Part shown: positions 18,362 through 26,502 of the stretch, piece after piece
How the letters are laid out: each line of letters begins with the position of its first letter
Numbering within the stretch: position 1 is the stretch's first letter
Assembly: GCF_000017205.1 (NCBI RefSeq)
Contig: NC_009656.1
Coordinates: 186,001-250,000, forward strand
DNA length: 64,000 nucleotides
Source of the DNA: Pseudomonas paraeruginosa PA7
GTDB taxonomy: Bacteria > Pseudomonadota > Gammaproteobacteria > Pseudomonadales > Pseudomonadaceae
Direction: 5' to 3'
Position numbers and translations under genes: made by a program
The notes under the pieces: model-generated
What the model was told of the DNA's origin: nothing
Database searches by the model: none
Seen by the model: the letters and a program-made list of their open reading frames with translations, nothing else

Positions 18362-19276
18362 ATGGCCACCGTCATCGATCGCCACAGCCAGCCGACCTGG
18401 CGCGACTTCCTCGAACTGACCAAGCCCAAGGTCGTGGTGCTGATGCTGATCACCTCGCTGATCGGCATGCTGCTCGCCACCAAGGCGCCGCTGGATGGCT
18501 TCGTGCCCTGGCAGGTGCTGATCTTCGGCAACCTCGGCATCGGCCTTTGTGCCGGCGCGGCGGCGGCGGTCAACCACGTGGTGGACCGCCGCATCGACTC
18601 GATCATGGCGCGGACCCACAAGCGACCGCTGGCCGAGGGTCGAGTGTCGCCGAGCATGGCGCTGGGCTTCGCGCTGCTCCTGGCGCTGGCCGGGATGGCC
18701 GTGCTGCTGGCCTTCACCAACCCGCTGACGGCCTGGCTGACCCTCGCCTCGCTGCTCGGCTACGCGGCGCTCTACACCGGCTTCCTGAAGCGCGCCACGC
18801 CGCAGAACATCGTCATCGGCGGGCTCGCCGGGGCGGCGCCGCCGCTGCTCGGCTGGGTCGCCATCACCGGCCACCTGAGCGCCGAGCCGCTGTTGCTGGT
18901 ACTGATCATCTTCGCCTGGACCCCACCGCACTTCTGGGCGCTCTGCATCCACCGCAAGGACGAATACGCCAAGGCCGACATCCCGATGCTGCCGGTGACC
19001 CACGGCGAGCGCTACACCAAGCTGCACATCCTGCTCTACACCCTGGTGCTGTTCGCGGTGAGCCTGATGCCGTTCGTCATCCACATGAGCGGGCTGGTCT
19101 ACCTGCTCTGCGCCCTGGCCCTGGGCGCACGCTTCCTCGACTGGGCCTGGGCGCTCTACTGTGACAGCCGGCCACATGCGGCGATAAGGACCTTCAAGTA
19201 CTCTATCGTCTACCTGTTCCTGCTGTTCATGGCGCTGCTGGTGGACCACTATCTGCCGCTGAAGCTGCTTCTCTGA
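18362..19276 (+). CDS. cyoE: protoheme IX farnesyltransferase (heme O synthase)
   Basis: 304 residues with about nine transmembrane helices; transfers a farnesyl group to protoheme. The UbiA-type Asp-rich motif is NHVVDRRIDSIMART near residues 70-84 and a second is seen around ALCIHRKDEYAKADIPMLP, with LTKPKVVVLMLITSLIG at the start. GGAGGTAAGGAT precedes the ATG. This is the copy tied to the aa3 oxidase cluster; a second cyoE elsewhere in the genome serves the cyo oxidase. Confidence 0.94.
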   Translation: MATVIDRHSQPTWRDFLELTKPKVVVLMLITSLIGMLLATKAPLDGFVPWQVLIFGNLGIGLCAGAAAAVNHVVDRRIDSIMARTHKRPLAEGRVSPSMALGFALLLALAGMAVLLAFTNPLTAWLTLASLLGYAALYTGFLKRATPQNIVIGGLAGAAPPLLGWVAITGHLSAEPLLLVLIIFAWTPPHFWALCIHRKDEYAKADIPMLPVTHGERYTKLHILLYTLVLFAVSLMPFVIHMSGLVYLLCALALGARFLDWAWALYCDSRPHAAIRTFKYSIVYLFLLFMALLVDHYLPLKLLL

Positions 19277-19301
19277 TCCCACTCTAGAGCCTTGCCCACC
19301 C

Positions 19302-19937
19302 ATGACTCGAGTCAACAAGACCGCCCTCGTCCTCGCCGCCCTGGTCGCCCTGGTCCTCGGCCTCACCGTGCACAAGGTGCTCACCGCCCAGCGCCAGGCC
19401 GACCCCACGGTACTGCTCGATGCCGGCATCGTGATCCTGCCGCAGACGCGCAAGGTACCGGCGCTGGAGTTCACCAACCAGGACGGCCAGGCGGTCGGCA
19501 CCGACAGCCTCAAGGGGCGCTGGCACCTGCTGTTCTTCGGCTACACCTTCTGCCCCGACGTCTGCCCGACCACCCTCGCCCAGCTCCGCGAACTGCAGGG
19601 CAAGCTGCCGCAGGAGGTGCGCGACGACCTGCAGGTGGTATTCGTCAGCGTCGACCCGAACCGCGACACGCCGCAACAGATCAAGCAATACCTGGGTTAC
19701 TTCAATGCCGGCTTCCAGGGCCTCACCGGTACCCCGGAGAACATCCAGAAGCTGGCCAACGCCTTGAGCATCCCCTATATCCCCGCCGACACCAGCAAGC
19801 CCAACTACACCGTCGATCACAGCGGCAACCTGGTGATCATCGGCCCGGACGGCGAGCAGCACGGCTTCATCCGCGCGCCGCTGAACAACGCCAAGCTGGA
19901 AGCCCAGCTGCCCGGCGTGCTCAAGCCGCAGGCCTGA
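19302..19937 (+). CDS. senC: Sco1/SenC copper chaperone
   Basis: 211 residues: N-terminal membrane anchor (about 7-27) and a periplasmic thioredoxin-like domain with the copper ligands Cys84 and Cys88 (YTFCPDVCPTT) and the distal His173 (VDHSGN). Inserts copper into CuA of subunit II. It is the final gene of the assembly cluster, 25 nt after cyoE, and faces the acetyltransferase gene tail-to-tail. Confidence 0.94.
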   Translation: MTRVNKTALVLAALVALVLGLTVHKVLTAQRQADPTVLLDAGIVILPQTRKVPALEFTNQDGQAVGTDSLKGRWHLLFFGYTFCPDVCPTTLAQLRELQGKLPQEVRDDLQVVFVSVDPNRDTPQQIKQYLGYFNAGFQGLTGTPENIQKLANALSIPYIPADTSKPNYTVDHSGNLVIIGPDGEQHGFIRAPLNNAKLEAQLPGVLKPQA

Positions 19938-19968
19938 CCCTCCCCGCCCCGTCCAGGGGCGACCCGCC

Positions 19969-20421
19969 TCAGGCGCGGCGCATGCCGATATGCGGGATGT
20001 CGTCTTCCAGGTAGACCTCGGTGACCGGGACGAAGCCGTAGCGGCCATAGTAGGCCTGCAGGTGGGCCTGGGCCGAGAGGTACACCGGGGTGTCCAGCCA
20101 GAGCCGCTCCGCCGCCTGCAGCGCGCGTTCCATCAACTGGTGGCCGAGCCCCTGGCCGCGCGCGGCCGAGGAGCTGACCACCCGGCCGATCACCACCTGG
20201 CCCTCATGGCGAACCGGGTCGAGCAGGCGCAGGTAGGCCAGCAACTGGCCGTCGCGCCAGGCCATCAGGTGATGGGTGTCGCCGACCAGGTCGAGGCCGT
20301 CGACCTCCTGATAGGGGCATTTCTGTTCCACCACGAAGACCTCGGTGCGCAATTGCAGCAGCGCGTAGAGCTCCTTCAGGGTGAGGTCGGCGTGGTGCTT
20401 GCAGGTCCAGTCGAGCGACAT
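19969..20421 (-). CDS. ElaA-type GNAT acetyltransferase
   Basis: 150 residues, a single GNAT domain. RTEVFVVEQKCPYQEVDGLD near residues 27-46 and the acetyl-CoA loop RVVSSSAARGQGLGHQLM near 87-104 are typical of ElaA. Substrate unknown. The ATG at 20421 is used; an open frame extends 96 nt further but has no ribosome site and reads into the divergent promoter region. I recall a crystal structure for the PAO1 protein. Divergent from the HxlR regulator with a 131-nt gap. Confidence 0.88.
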   Translation of the reverse strand: MSLDWTCKHHADLTLKELYALLQLRTEVFVVEQKCPYQEVDGLDLVGDTHHLMAWRDGQLLAYLRLLDPVRHEGQVVIGRVVSSSAARGQGLGHQLMERALQAAERLWLDTPVYLSAQAHLQAYYGRYGFVPVTEVYLEDDIPHIGMRRA

Positions 20422-20552
20422 GGTCGGGATTCCGGAGCAGAGGACAGGAACGCGGTTATGCCATGGGCGGCGGGCCGCTGGAAAGGCGTGGCGGGTCGGT
20501 TTCGTTTCAGAACCCACGCGGCTATCCTGTGGCGAACGGCTGGAGGTGTCTC

Positions 20553-21026
20553 ATGCGTTGGGAAGAACTGAGCGAACAACCCTGTTCGCTGGCGCGGGTA
20601 CTGGCGATCGTCGGCGATCGCTGGACCCTGCTGGTATTGCGCGACTGCTTCCTGGGCATTCGCCGTTTCGACGACTTCGAGCGCAGTCTCGGCGTGACCC
20701 GTCACGTCCTCGCCGACCGCCTCAAGCGCCTGGTGGAGGCGGAGATCCTGGCCAAGTCGCCCTACCAGGAGAAGCCGCTGCGCGAGGAATATCGCCTGAC
20801 CGAGAAAGGGATGGAGCTCTATCCGACGATCCTCTCCCTGGTGAACTGGGGCGACCGCCACCTCGCCGGCGTCGAGGGCCCGCCGCTGGAGCACGTGCAC
20901 AAGCGGTGCGGTCAGCACATGCATGGGGTGCTGGTCTGTTCCGAATGCGGCGAGCCATTGCATGCGCGGGACGTGACGGTGCGCGAGGGGCTGTTCTGGC
21001 GTGGGCGCCTGTTACGGCGGGGTTGA
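20553..21026 (+). CDS. HxlR-family transcriptional regulator with C-terminal zinc-ribbon-like end
   Basis: 157 residues. Residues 8-105 form a winged helix of the HxlR type (PCSLARVLAIVGDRWTLLVL, then GVTRHVLADRLKRLVE, then EYRLTEKGMELYP). An added C-terminal segment has Cys and His pairs (RCGQHMHG, VCSECGEPLHA) that look like a small zinc ribbon. GGAGG lies 8 nt ahead of the ATG. HxlR proteins often sense electrophiles or redox stress and control a nearby oxidoreductase; the SDR gene downstream carries two inverted repeats in its promoter, which I take as its likely target. Confidence 0.88.
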   Translation: MRWEELSEQPCSLARVLAIVGDRWTLLVLRDCFLGIRRFDDFERSLGVTRHVLADRLKRLVEAEILAKSPYQEKPLREEYRLTEKGMELYPTILSLVNWGDRHLAGVEGPPLEHVHKRCGQHMHGVLVCSECGEPLHARDVTVREGLFWRGRLLRRG

Positions 21027-21160
21027 CCGATACACCGTTTGCCTGGGGTGGCCTGCCATCGCCCCGGGTTGCCCCGCGCGGTTTCCTCTGCTTTCAGGGA
21101 AAGGATCGAGGCTGCGCCGGCCATTCGGCAACTCGCGTTTCCTGGCCGGTCCGGTGAATC

Positions 21161-21189
21161 GGCGGATAACGCCGTTGGCGTTATCCGCC
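21161..21189. repeat. REP-like palindrome (GGCGGATAACGCC type)
   Basis: 13-bp perfect arms GGCGGATAACGCC and GGCGTTATCCGCC around a GTT loop, followed by CTAC. This is the commonplace extragenic palindrome of P. aeruginosa, found in many intergenic regions; here it follows the HxlR gene and could also help end its transcript. Confidence 0.75.
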
Positions 21190-21301
21190 CTACTGGGGTG
21201 AAGCGCCATCGTTCCAAGCCCCTCCGCACGGACCCCACTTCCCTTCAAGGCCGGGAAGGGCAAACCAATCGTAGCGCAGGCAGAGTCCCCACTCTCGGTA
21301 G

Positions 21302-21358
21302 TTGACAAGTTCCTTTAAAGAACCAACTATCCATCAATATAAGTTCTAAAAAAGAACT
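21302..21358 (+). promoter_or_regulatory. promoter of the SDR gene with two GTTC/GAAC palindromes
   Basis: TTGACA (21302-21307) and AACTAT (21325-21330) are spaced by 17 bp. One inverted repeat (GTTC to GAAC around TTTAAA, 21309-21323) lies between -35 and -10; a second, perfect one (AGTTCT, five A, AGAACT, 21342-21358) lies just after the expected start. Their centres are about 34 bp apart. This layout suits a repressor, most likely the adjacent HxlR protein. Operator assignment is inference; the repeats themselves are plain in the sequence. Confidence 0.6.
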
Positions 21359-21378
21359 ATAAGAGGGAGGCCTGTGCA

Positions 21379-22107
21379 ATGACCCAACGCAAAGCGGTTC
21401 TGGTAATGGGCGCCGGCGACGCCACCGGTGGCGCCATCGCCCGGCGGTTCGCCCGCGAGGGCTACGTGGCCTGCGTCGCCCGGCGCAACGCGGAGAAGCT
21501 GGAGCCGCTGGTGCAGGCCATCCGCGACCAAGGCGGCGAGGCCCTGGCCTGCGCTTGCGACGCGCGCCAGGAGCAGCAGGTGATCGATCTCTTCGCCCGC
21601 ATCGAGCGCGAGGTCGGGCCGCTGGAGGCGGTGATCTTCAACGTCGGCGCCAACGTCTGGTTCCCGATCACCGAAACCACCGAACGGGTCTACCGCAAGG
21701 TCTGGGAAATGGCCGCCTTCGGCGGCTTCCTTAGCGGCCGCGAGGCGGCGCGGGTTATGCTGCCGCGACAGCGCGGGACGATCATCTTCACCGGAGCCAC
21801 CGCCTCGCTGCGCGGCCGCGCGCACTTCGCCGCGTTCTCCGGCGCCAAGTTCGCCCTGCGCGCCCTGGCCCAGAGCATGGCGCGCGAGCTGGGGCCCAAG
21901 GGCATCCACGTCGCCCATCCGATCATCGACGGCGCCATCGACACCGACTTCATCCGCGAAACCCTGCCCGAGCTGTACAAGCGCAAGGAGCAGGACGGCA
22001 TCCTCGATCCCGAGCACATCGCCGAGACCTACTGGCAGATCCATTGCCAGCCACGCGATTGCTGGGTGCACGAGCTGGACCTGCGCCCCTGGACGGAAAC
22101 CTTCTGA
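21379..22107 (+). CDS. SDR-family protein lacking the catalytic tyrosine
   Basis: 242 residues with a Rossmann fold start GAGDATGGAIA (11-21) and FNVGAN (87-92) in place of NNAG. The usual YxxxK active site reads FSGAK (Phe153 to Lys157), so the catalytic Tyr is missing, while a Ser near 143 is present. GAGGGAGG precedes the ATG. It is probably the first gene of a two-gene unit with the DsbA-like isomerase 24 nt downstream, under the palindromic promoter. It may bind NAD(P) without ordinary dehydrogenase chemistry, or use another acid. Confidence 0.83.
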   Translation: MTQRKAVLVMGAGDATGGAIARRFAREGYVACVARRNAEKLEPLVQAIRDQGGEALACACDARQEQQVIDLFARIEREVGPLEAVIFNVGANVWFPITETTERVYRKVWEMAAFGGFLSGREAARVMLPRQRGTIIFTGATASLRGRAHFAAFSGAKFALRALAQSMARELGPKGIHVAHPIIDGAIDTDFIRETLPELYKRKEQDGILDPEHIAETYWQIHCQPRDCWVHELDLRPWTETF

Positions 22108-22131
22108 TCACCGCCACGGAAAGAGCCACGC

Positions 22132-22719
22132 ATGAACAAACAGATCGAGTTCTTCTTCGACGTCGGCAGTCCCACCACCTACCTGGCCTGGACCCAACTG
22201 CCACGCATCGCCGCCGAACGCGGCGCGACCATCGCCTGGCGGCCGATGCTGCTGGGCGGCGTGTTCAAGGCCACCGGCAACCATTCGCCGATCGAGGTGC
22301 CGGCCAAGGGGCGCTACACCCTCCACGACCTGGCGCGCCATGCGCAACGCTACGGCGTGCCACTGGCCTTCAACCCGGCCTTCCCGATCAACACCCTGAC
22401 GCTGATGCGCGGCGCCCAGGGCTACCTCGGCGGCGAAGGCTTCCATCCCTACCTGAAAGCGGTGTTCGAAGCGTTGTGGGTACGACAGCAGAACCTCGGC
22501 AAGCCCGAGGTGGTCGCCCAGGTGCTGGCGGAGGCCGGGTTCGACCCGGATGAGTTCCTCCGCCTGGTTGGCGACGAGCAGGTCAAGGAGGGGCTCAAGG
22601 CGACCACCGAAGAGGCGGTGCGGCGCGGCGTCTTCGGCGCGCCCAGCTTCTTCGTCGGCGACCAGTTGTTCTTCGGCCAGGATCGCCTCGATTTCGTCGC
22701 CGAGGCCCTCGCCGGCTGA
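22132..22719 (+). CDS. DsbA-like/2-hydroxychromene-2-carboxylate isomerase family protein
   Basis: 195 residues, kappa-class GST/HCCA-isomerase type thioredoxin fold: IEFFFDVGSPTTYLAWTQLP at residues 4-23 carries the conserved Ser of this family instead of a CxxC, and GVFGAPSFFVGDQLFFGQDR near 160-180 is the glutathione-side strand. Cytosolic, no signal peptide. Probably cotranscribed with the SDR gene. The pairing suggests glutathione-dependent handling of an aromatic or electrophilic compound, but the substrate is unknown. Confidence 0.86.
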   Translation: MNKQIEFFFDVGSPTTYLAWTQLPRIAAERGATIAWRPMLLGGVFKATGNHSPIEVPAKGRYTLHDLARHAQRYGVPLAFNPAFPINTLTLMRGAQGYLGGEGFHPYLKAVFEALWVRQQNLGKPEVVAQVLAEAGFDPDEFLRLVGDEQVKEGLKATTEEAVRRGVFGAPSFFVGDQLFFGQDRLDFVAEALAG

Positions 22720-22874
22720 CCTCCTCTTCCTCGCGGCGAGCCGCTCTGGCCCGCCGCCTTGCGCCATCCGAGCGCCCTTCTCCCGGCTGCGGCCCGCGCG
22801 TGCCGTGGATCCTGGCCATTCGTCGCGCTCGCCGTTGGTGGCTTGTCAGGCCGGCTTCTTTGCGTATAGGCTGA

Positions 22875-22895
22875 ACTGGTCAGACCGGTAATACC
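22875..22895. promoter_or_regulatory. GntR/FadR-type operator candidate upstream of the dicarboxylate carrier
   Basis: ACTGGTCAGACCGGT is a near-perfect palindrome with a TGGT-N3-ACC core, overlapping GGTAATACC next to it. GGT-N3-ACC cores are typical for FCD-domain GntR regulators. The gene for such a regulator follows the transporter at 24347. The site lies about 70-90 nt before the transporter start and overlaps a possible TAATAC -10 element. Confidence 0.5.
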
Positions 22896-22963
22896 ACAAT
22901 AAAAATGCCTTCATCGCCCGCCTCCGCGAGGCCCGATGGAAGCGCCGAATGGAGACTCCTGCG

Positions 22964-24298
22964 ATGTTCATCAAGCGCTGTTCCCGCTCGATATTCCTGC
23001 AAGTCGTGATTGGCCTGGTGATAGGCGTCCTGTGCGGAGTCGGCATTCCCGACCTGGCCGTGCAGATGAAGCCGCTGGGCGACGGATTCATCAAGCTGAT
23101 CAAGATGCTCATCGCACTGATCGTCTTCTGCGTGGTGGTCAACGGCATTTCCGGCGCCGGCGACCTGAAGAAGGTCGGCCGCATCGGCCTGAAGTCGGTG
23201 ATCTACTTCGAGATCCTCACCACCATCGCCCTGGTCCTCGGCCTGGTGGTGGCCTACAGCCTGGGCCTGGGCAGCGGCGCCAACATCCATCTCAACGAGC
23301 TGCCCGCCGGCGACATCGCCTTGTACACCGGGCGCACCCAGGAAATCCACGGCCCGGTGGCGTTCCTCATGGGCTTGATCCCGACCTCGGTGTTCAGCGC
23401 CTTCGCCGAGAACGACATCCTCCAGGTCCTGCTGTTCTCCGTGCTGTTCGGCAGCGCCCTGAACCTGGTCGGCGAGCAGGCCAGCGGGGTGGCCCGCCTG
23501 ATCAACGAATTCAGCCATATCGTGTTCCGCATCATGGGCATGATCGTGCGCCTGGCGCCGCTCGGCGTGTTCGGCGCGGTGGCCTTCACCACCGCCCGCT
23601 ACGGCGTCGACTCGCTCAGCCACCTGGGCGCGCTGGTGCTGGTGTTCTACGCCACCTGCCTGGTCTTCGTCATGGCCGTGCTCGGCAGCGTGCTGCGCCT
23701 TTCCGGGGTGCGCATGCTGCCGTTCCTGCGCTACTTCCGCGAGGAACTGCTGATCGTGATGGGCACCGCTTCCTCCGACGCGGTGCTGCCGCAGGTGATG
23801 CGCAAGCTCGAGCACATGGGTATCCGCAGTTCCACGGTGGGGCTGGTGATTCCCACCGGCTACTCGTTCAACCTCGACGGTTTCTCGATCTACCTGACCC
23901 TGGCGGTGGTATTCATCGCCCACGTCACCGGCACGCCGCTGGCGATGACCGACCTGCTCACCATCCTGCTGGTGTCGCTGGTGACCTCCAAGGGCGCCCA
24001 TGGCATTCCCGGCTCGGCCCTGGTGATCCTCGCCGCGACCCTCACCGCGGTGCCGGCGATCCCGGTGGCCGGGCTGGTGCTGGTGCTATCGGTGGACTGG
24101 TTCATGGGCATCGGCCGCGCGCTGACCAACCTGATCGGCAATTGCGTGGCCACGGTGACCATCGCCCGCTGGGAAAACGACATCGACCTGCCGCGCGCCC
24201 AGGCCATACTCGACGGGCGCCTGGAGGCACCGACCAGGACCGGCGGTGAGCCGCTCGAGCGCGGCGTGGTGGCCGGCGAAGGCAAGCTGCAGGGCTGA
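22964..24298 (+). CDS. dicarboxylate/amino acid:cation symporter (DctA family)
   Basis: 444 residues, a DAACS-type sodium or proton symporter for C4-dicarboxylates or acidic amino acids in the inner membrane. Recognised by GLVIGVLCG in the first helix, FIKLIKMLIALIVFCVVV, the re-entrant loop TASSDAVLPQVM, and PTGYSFNLDGFSIY. The ATG at 22964 has GGAG 9 nt upstream; an ATG at 22949 is weaker. Two GntR regulator genes follow, the first after 48 nt, suggesting substrate-responsive control. Substrate cannot be named from sequence. Confidence 0.9.
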   Translation: MFIKRCSRSIFLQVVIGLVIGVLCGVGIPDLAVQMKPLGDGFIKLIKMLIALIVFCVVVNGISGAGDLKKVGRIGLKSVIYFEILTTIALVLGLVVAYSLGLGSGANIHLNELPAGDIALYTGRTQEIHGPVAFLMGLIPTSVFSAFAENDILQVLLFSVLFGSALNLVGEQASGVARLINEFSHIVFRIMGMIVRLAPLGVFGAVAFTTARYGVDSLSHLGALVLVFYATCLVFVMAVLGSVLRLSGVRMLPFLRYFREELLIVMGTASSDAVLPQVMRKLEHMGIRSSTVGLVIPTGYSFNLDGFSIYLTLAVVFIAHVTGTPLAMTDLLTILLVSLVTSKGAHGIPGSALVILAATLTAVPAIPVAGLVLVLSVDWFMGIGRALTNLIGNCVATVTIARWENDIDLPRAQAILDGRLEAPTRTGGEPLERGVVAGEGKLQG

Positions 24299-24346
24299 GG
24301 CCGCGGCATGATGGGAAGTCAGATTCGCACGTAAAAGGGAGGCGAC

Positions 24347-25033
24347 ATGTTTTCTTCGTCCAAGCTGGTCAACGCGGTCGCCCAGCGCCTGCTCGACACC
24401 ATCGAGCAGGGCCGTTGGGTCGCCGGCCAGATGCTGCCCGGCCAGCGCGAGCTGGCGGAGCAGATGGAAATCAGCCGGCCGAGCCTGCGCGAGGCGATCA
24501 TGGTCCTGGAGACCCTCGGCGTGGTCCGTTCGATGCCGGGCAAGGGCGTGATGGTCCTCGAGCGCAGCGAGCCGCTGCGCGAGGTCGCGGCACCCGGCGA
24601 GGCCACCATGGAGGACGTCCTGCAACTGCGCTACGCGCTGGAGCCGTTCATCGTCGGCATCGTCGCGCAGAGCGCCGGCGCCGCCGAGATCAGCGAGCTG
24701 CGGCTGTTGCTGCTGGACCTGCGCGAGGCGGTCGAGGACGGCGCCGCGCAGGCCGTGGTGGAGGCCTACACGGCCTTCCACCGGCGCCTGGTCAAGCTGA
24801 CCTCGAACCCGATCTTCCTCAGCGTATCCGAGCAGATCGGCAGCGCCCTGGAGCGCAGCGACAACCTGGTGCGGCGGCAGCCGGAATATGCCGAGGAGAT
24901 CCTCCAGGAGCACGAGGCGATCCTCCGCGCGATCCGCCAGCATGACAGCGAGCGGGCGAGCCAGGCGATGCGCCAGCACATCCTCAACGAAGGCGCGCGG
25001 CTGAACATCGACCTGCGCCTGCCGCAGGGCTGA
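24347..25033 (+). CDS. GntR-family regulator, FadR/FCD subfamily
   Basis: 228 residues: N-terminal winged helix (VNAVAQRLLDTIEQGRWVAG and QRELAEQMEISRPSLREAIM, residues about 8-60) and a helical FCD effector-binding domain (about 85-220) with the family His/Arg-type metal positions around FHRRL and EHEAIL. AAGGGAGG precedes the ATG. Placed right after the dicarboxylate carrier; the GGT-N3-ACC palindrome ahead of that gene is its likely operator. Confidence 0.88.
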   Translation: MFSSSKLVNAVAQRLLDTIEQGRWVAGQMLPGQRELAEQMEISRPSLREAIMVLETLGVVRSMPGKGVMVLERSEPLREVAAPGEATMEDVLQLRYALEPFIVGIVAQSAGAAEISELRLLLLDLREAVEDGAAQAVVEAYTAFHRRLVKLTSNPIFLSVSEQIGSALERSDNLVRRQPEYAEEILQEHEAILRAIRQHDSERASQAMRQHILNEGARLNIDLRLPQG

Positions 25034-25133
25034 GCGCCCGCGCCACGTCTCCAACCTGGTTCCGCCGCGGTGGCCGGACGGTTCTCGTCCGGGGCCCGCG
25101 ACGGCCCACAAGCATGACTCGACAGGTGTGATC

Positions 25134-25868
25134 ATGGTCGGATTCGAAGCACGTACCCCGCAGGGCGCCGCGCTGCGCCCCACCAGCCATTTCGTCTACG
25201 AAAGCATCTACACGGCGATCCTGGAAAAGCGCCTGGCGCCGGCCGCCAAGCTGAGCAAGGAAACCCTCGGACAGATCTTCCGGGTCAGCAACGGCACCAT
25301 CCAGCGCGCCCTCACCCGCCTCGCCGAGGACGGCGCGGTGGTGATGGCGCCGAAGGAGGTCGCCAGTGTCGCCCGCCCGGACGAGCGCCAGGCGCGGCAG
25401 GTGCTGGAGGCCCGCCTGTTGGTGGAGAGCGAGGTGCTGCGCCAGCTGCGCAAGGGGGTGGACGCGACCACCCTGGACGAGCTGCGGGCGCTGGTCGACG
25501 AGGAACAGGCCTGTCTCGAGGCGCGCGACAGCGCCGGGGTGATCCGGCTCGCCGGGCGCTTCCATCTGCGCCTCGCCGAATGCACCGAGAATCCGCTGCT
25601 GCTTGGCTTCGTTCGCGGCCTGGTGGCGCGTGCCTCGCTGGACATCGCGTTGAACAAGGGCGCGGTCTACAGTGTCGAGGCCTGCGTCGCCCAGCGTGGC
25701 CTGCTCGATGCACTGGAGGCTGGCGACAGCGTGGCGGCCACTGAGCTGATGGACGAGTACCTGCGCGGCCTGTTCGCCCGCATGCGCTTCCTGCCACCGC
25801 CCACCACCGACCTGCGCAAGGCGTTCGGCATGAGCGCCCGTCGGCAGGACAAGCGCCAGGAGGCCTGA
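25134..25868 (+). CDS. GntR-family regulator, FCD subfamily (second)
   Basis: 244 residues. The winged helix spans about 20-80 (FVYESIYTAILEKRLAPAAKLS, then FRVSNGTIQRALTRLAEDGAV) and the FCD domain about 95-220 with FHLRLAECTENPLLL. ATG 25134 is used, AGG 7 nt upstream; a GTG two codons earlier is possible. It is 100 nt behind the first GntR gene. Two different FCD regulators in a row suggest control of the transporter by one and of another pathway, perhaps purine- or aromatic-related, by the other; targets unknown. Confidence 0.86.
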   Translation: MVGFEARTPQGAALRPTSHFVYESIYTAILEKRLAPAAKLSKETLGQIFRVSNGTIQRALTRLAEDGAVVMAPKEVASVARPDERQARQVLEARLLVESEVLRQLRKGVDATTLDELRALVDEEQACLEARDSAGVIRLAGRFHLRLAECTENPLLLGFVRGLVARASLDIALNKGAVYSVEACVAQRGLLDALEAGDSVAATELMDEYLRGLFARMRFLPPPTTDLRKAFGMSARRQDKRQEA

Positions 25869-26046
25869 TTCCCACCCTCCTCCGCCTACCATATCTGGCA
25901 GGCGGGGGTGGCTGTTCGCCCTCCCGTGGTTGAACAGATCGGGGATGGCTCCGTGCTGGTCGGCGTAGCCAAGGGTCCGTTGCGAGCGCCCGGTCCTGTC
26001 CGTATGTCTGCAGGAACCTGTGAGCGCATGGTCAATGGAGATCGAC

Positions 26047-26436
26047 ATGGCATACGCAGAATGGATCGCAGTGAAGGTCGTTGTATCCAACTCCATCGGT
26101 ACGGCGGGCATCCGCAACGCCACCCTGCAATGGGGCATGTTCTGCCGCTGCTCGAACAGGGACGACGAAATCTCGGCCGAGAAAGACAGCAGCATGAACG
26201 TGCAGGCCGGCAGCCCGCAGTGGATCGCTTCCTGCGGACGGGAGAACGCCGCGTCCGGTACCCGGGGCTGCTTCGACTGCCACGACGGCAACACCAAGAT
26301 GGGTACCTTCAGCTGGGATGATCCCCGGAAATCCGGCGCCACTCAAACCCGGCACTTCACGCCGGCGTCGCAGAACTACGCCGGTATCAGCAGCGGCGGC
26401 AACGCCACCGGAGCGGCATCGGCGAGGTCACCCTGA
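26047..26436 (+). CDS. rahU: RahU aegerolysin, apparent C-terminal frameshift
   Basis: Aegerolysin-family beta-sandwich protein that binds certain membrane lipids; P. aeruginosa RahU is secreted and affects host cells. As read, the frame gives 129 residues (MAYAEWIAVKVVVSN at the start, SCGRENAASGT and NYAGISSGGNATG later) and ends AASARSP. One base before that end the alternative frame continues IGEVTLTLGRFS and stops at 26456, which is the expected final beta-strand of the fold (as in SGALGTITV of relatives). Adding one base near 26408-26412 would give exactly 136 residues, the length I recall for RahU. So this copy carries a one-base deletion or a sequencing error. No partner pore-forming gene is adjacent. 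Confidence 0.72.
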   Translation: MAYAEWIAVKVVVSNSIGTAGIRNATLQWGMFCRCSNRDDEISAEKDSSMNVQAGSPQWIASCGRENAASGTRGCFDCHDGNTKMGTFSWDDPRKSGATQTRHFTPASQNYAGISSGGNATGAASARSP

Positions 26437-26502
26437 CCCTCGGCCGCTTCTCCTGACGGCACCTGGAGCCGGCCGGCGATCCGCCGGTCAGCTCCGCCGC
26501 CC

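Larger units (their letters stand above)
21027..21378. other. intergenic region with REP hairpin and an operator-rich promoter
   Basis: 352 nt between the HxlR regulator and the SDR gene. No convincing gene: the open frames in it have atypical codons and no ribosome sites. The left half holds a REP-like hairpin (21161-21189), the right end an A/T-rich promoter with two palindromes (21302-21358). Confidence 0.65.

Noticed and set aside
20376..20963. 195-residue minus-strand frame across the ElaA/HxlR gap
   Set aside because: Covers the HxlR gene antisense and the divergent promoter region, without a ribosome site or domain.
22734..22963. Short frames in the gap before the dicarboxylate carrier
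   Set aside because: Low complexity and no start signals; the gap holds the operator and leader of the carrier.
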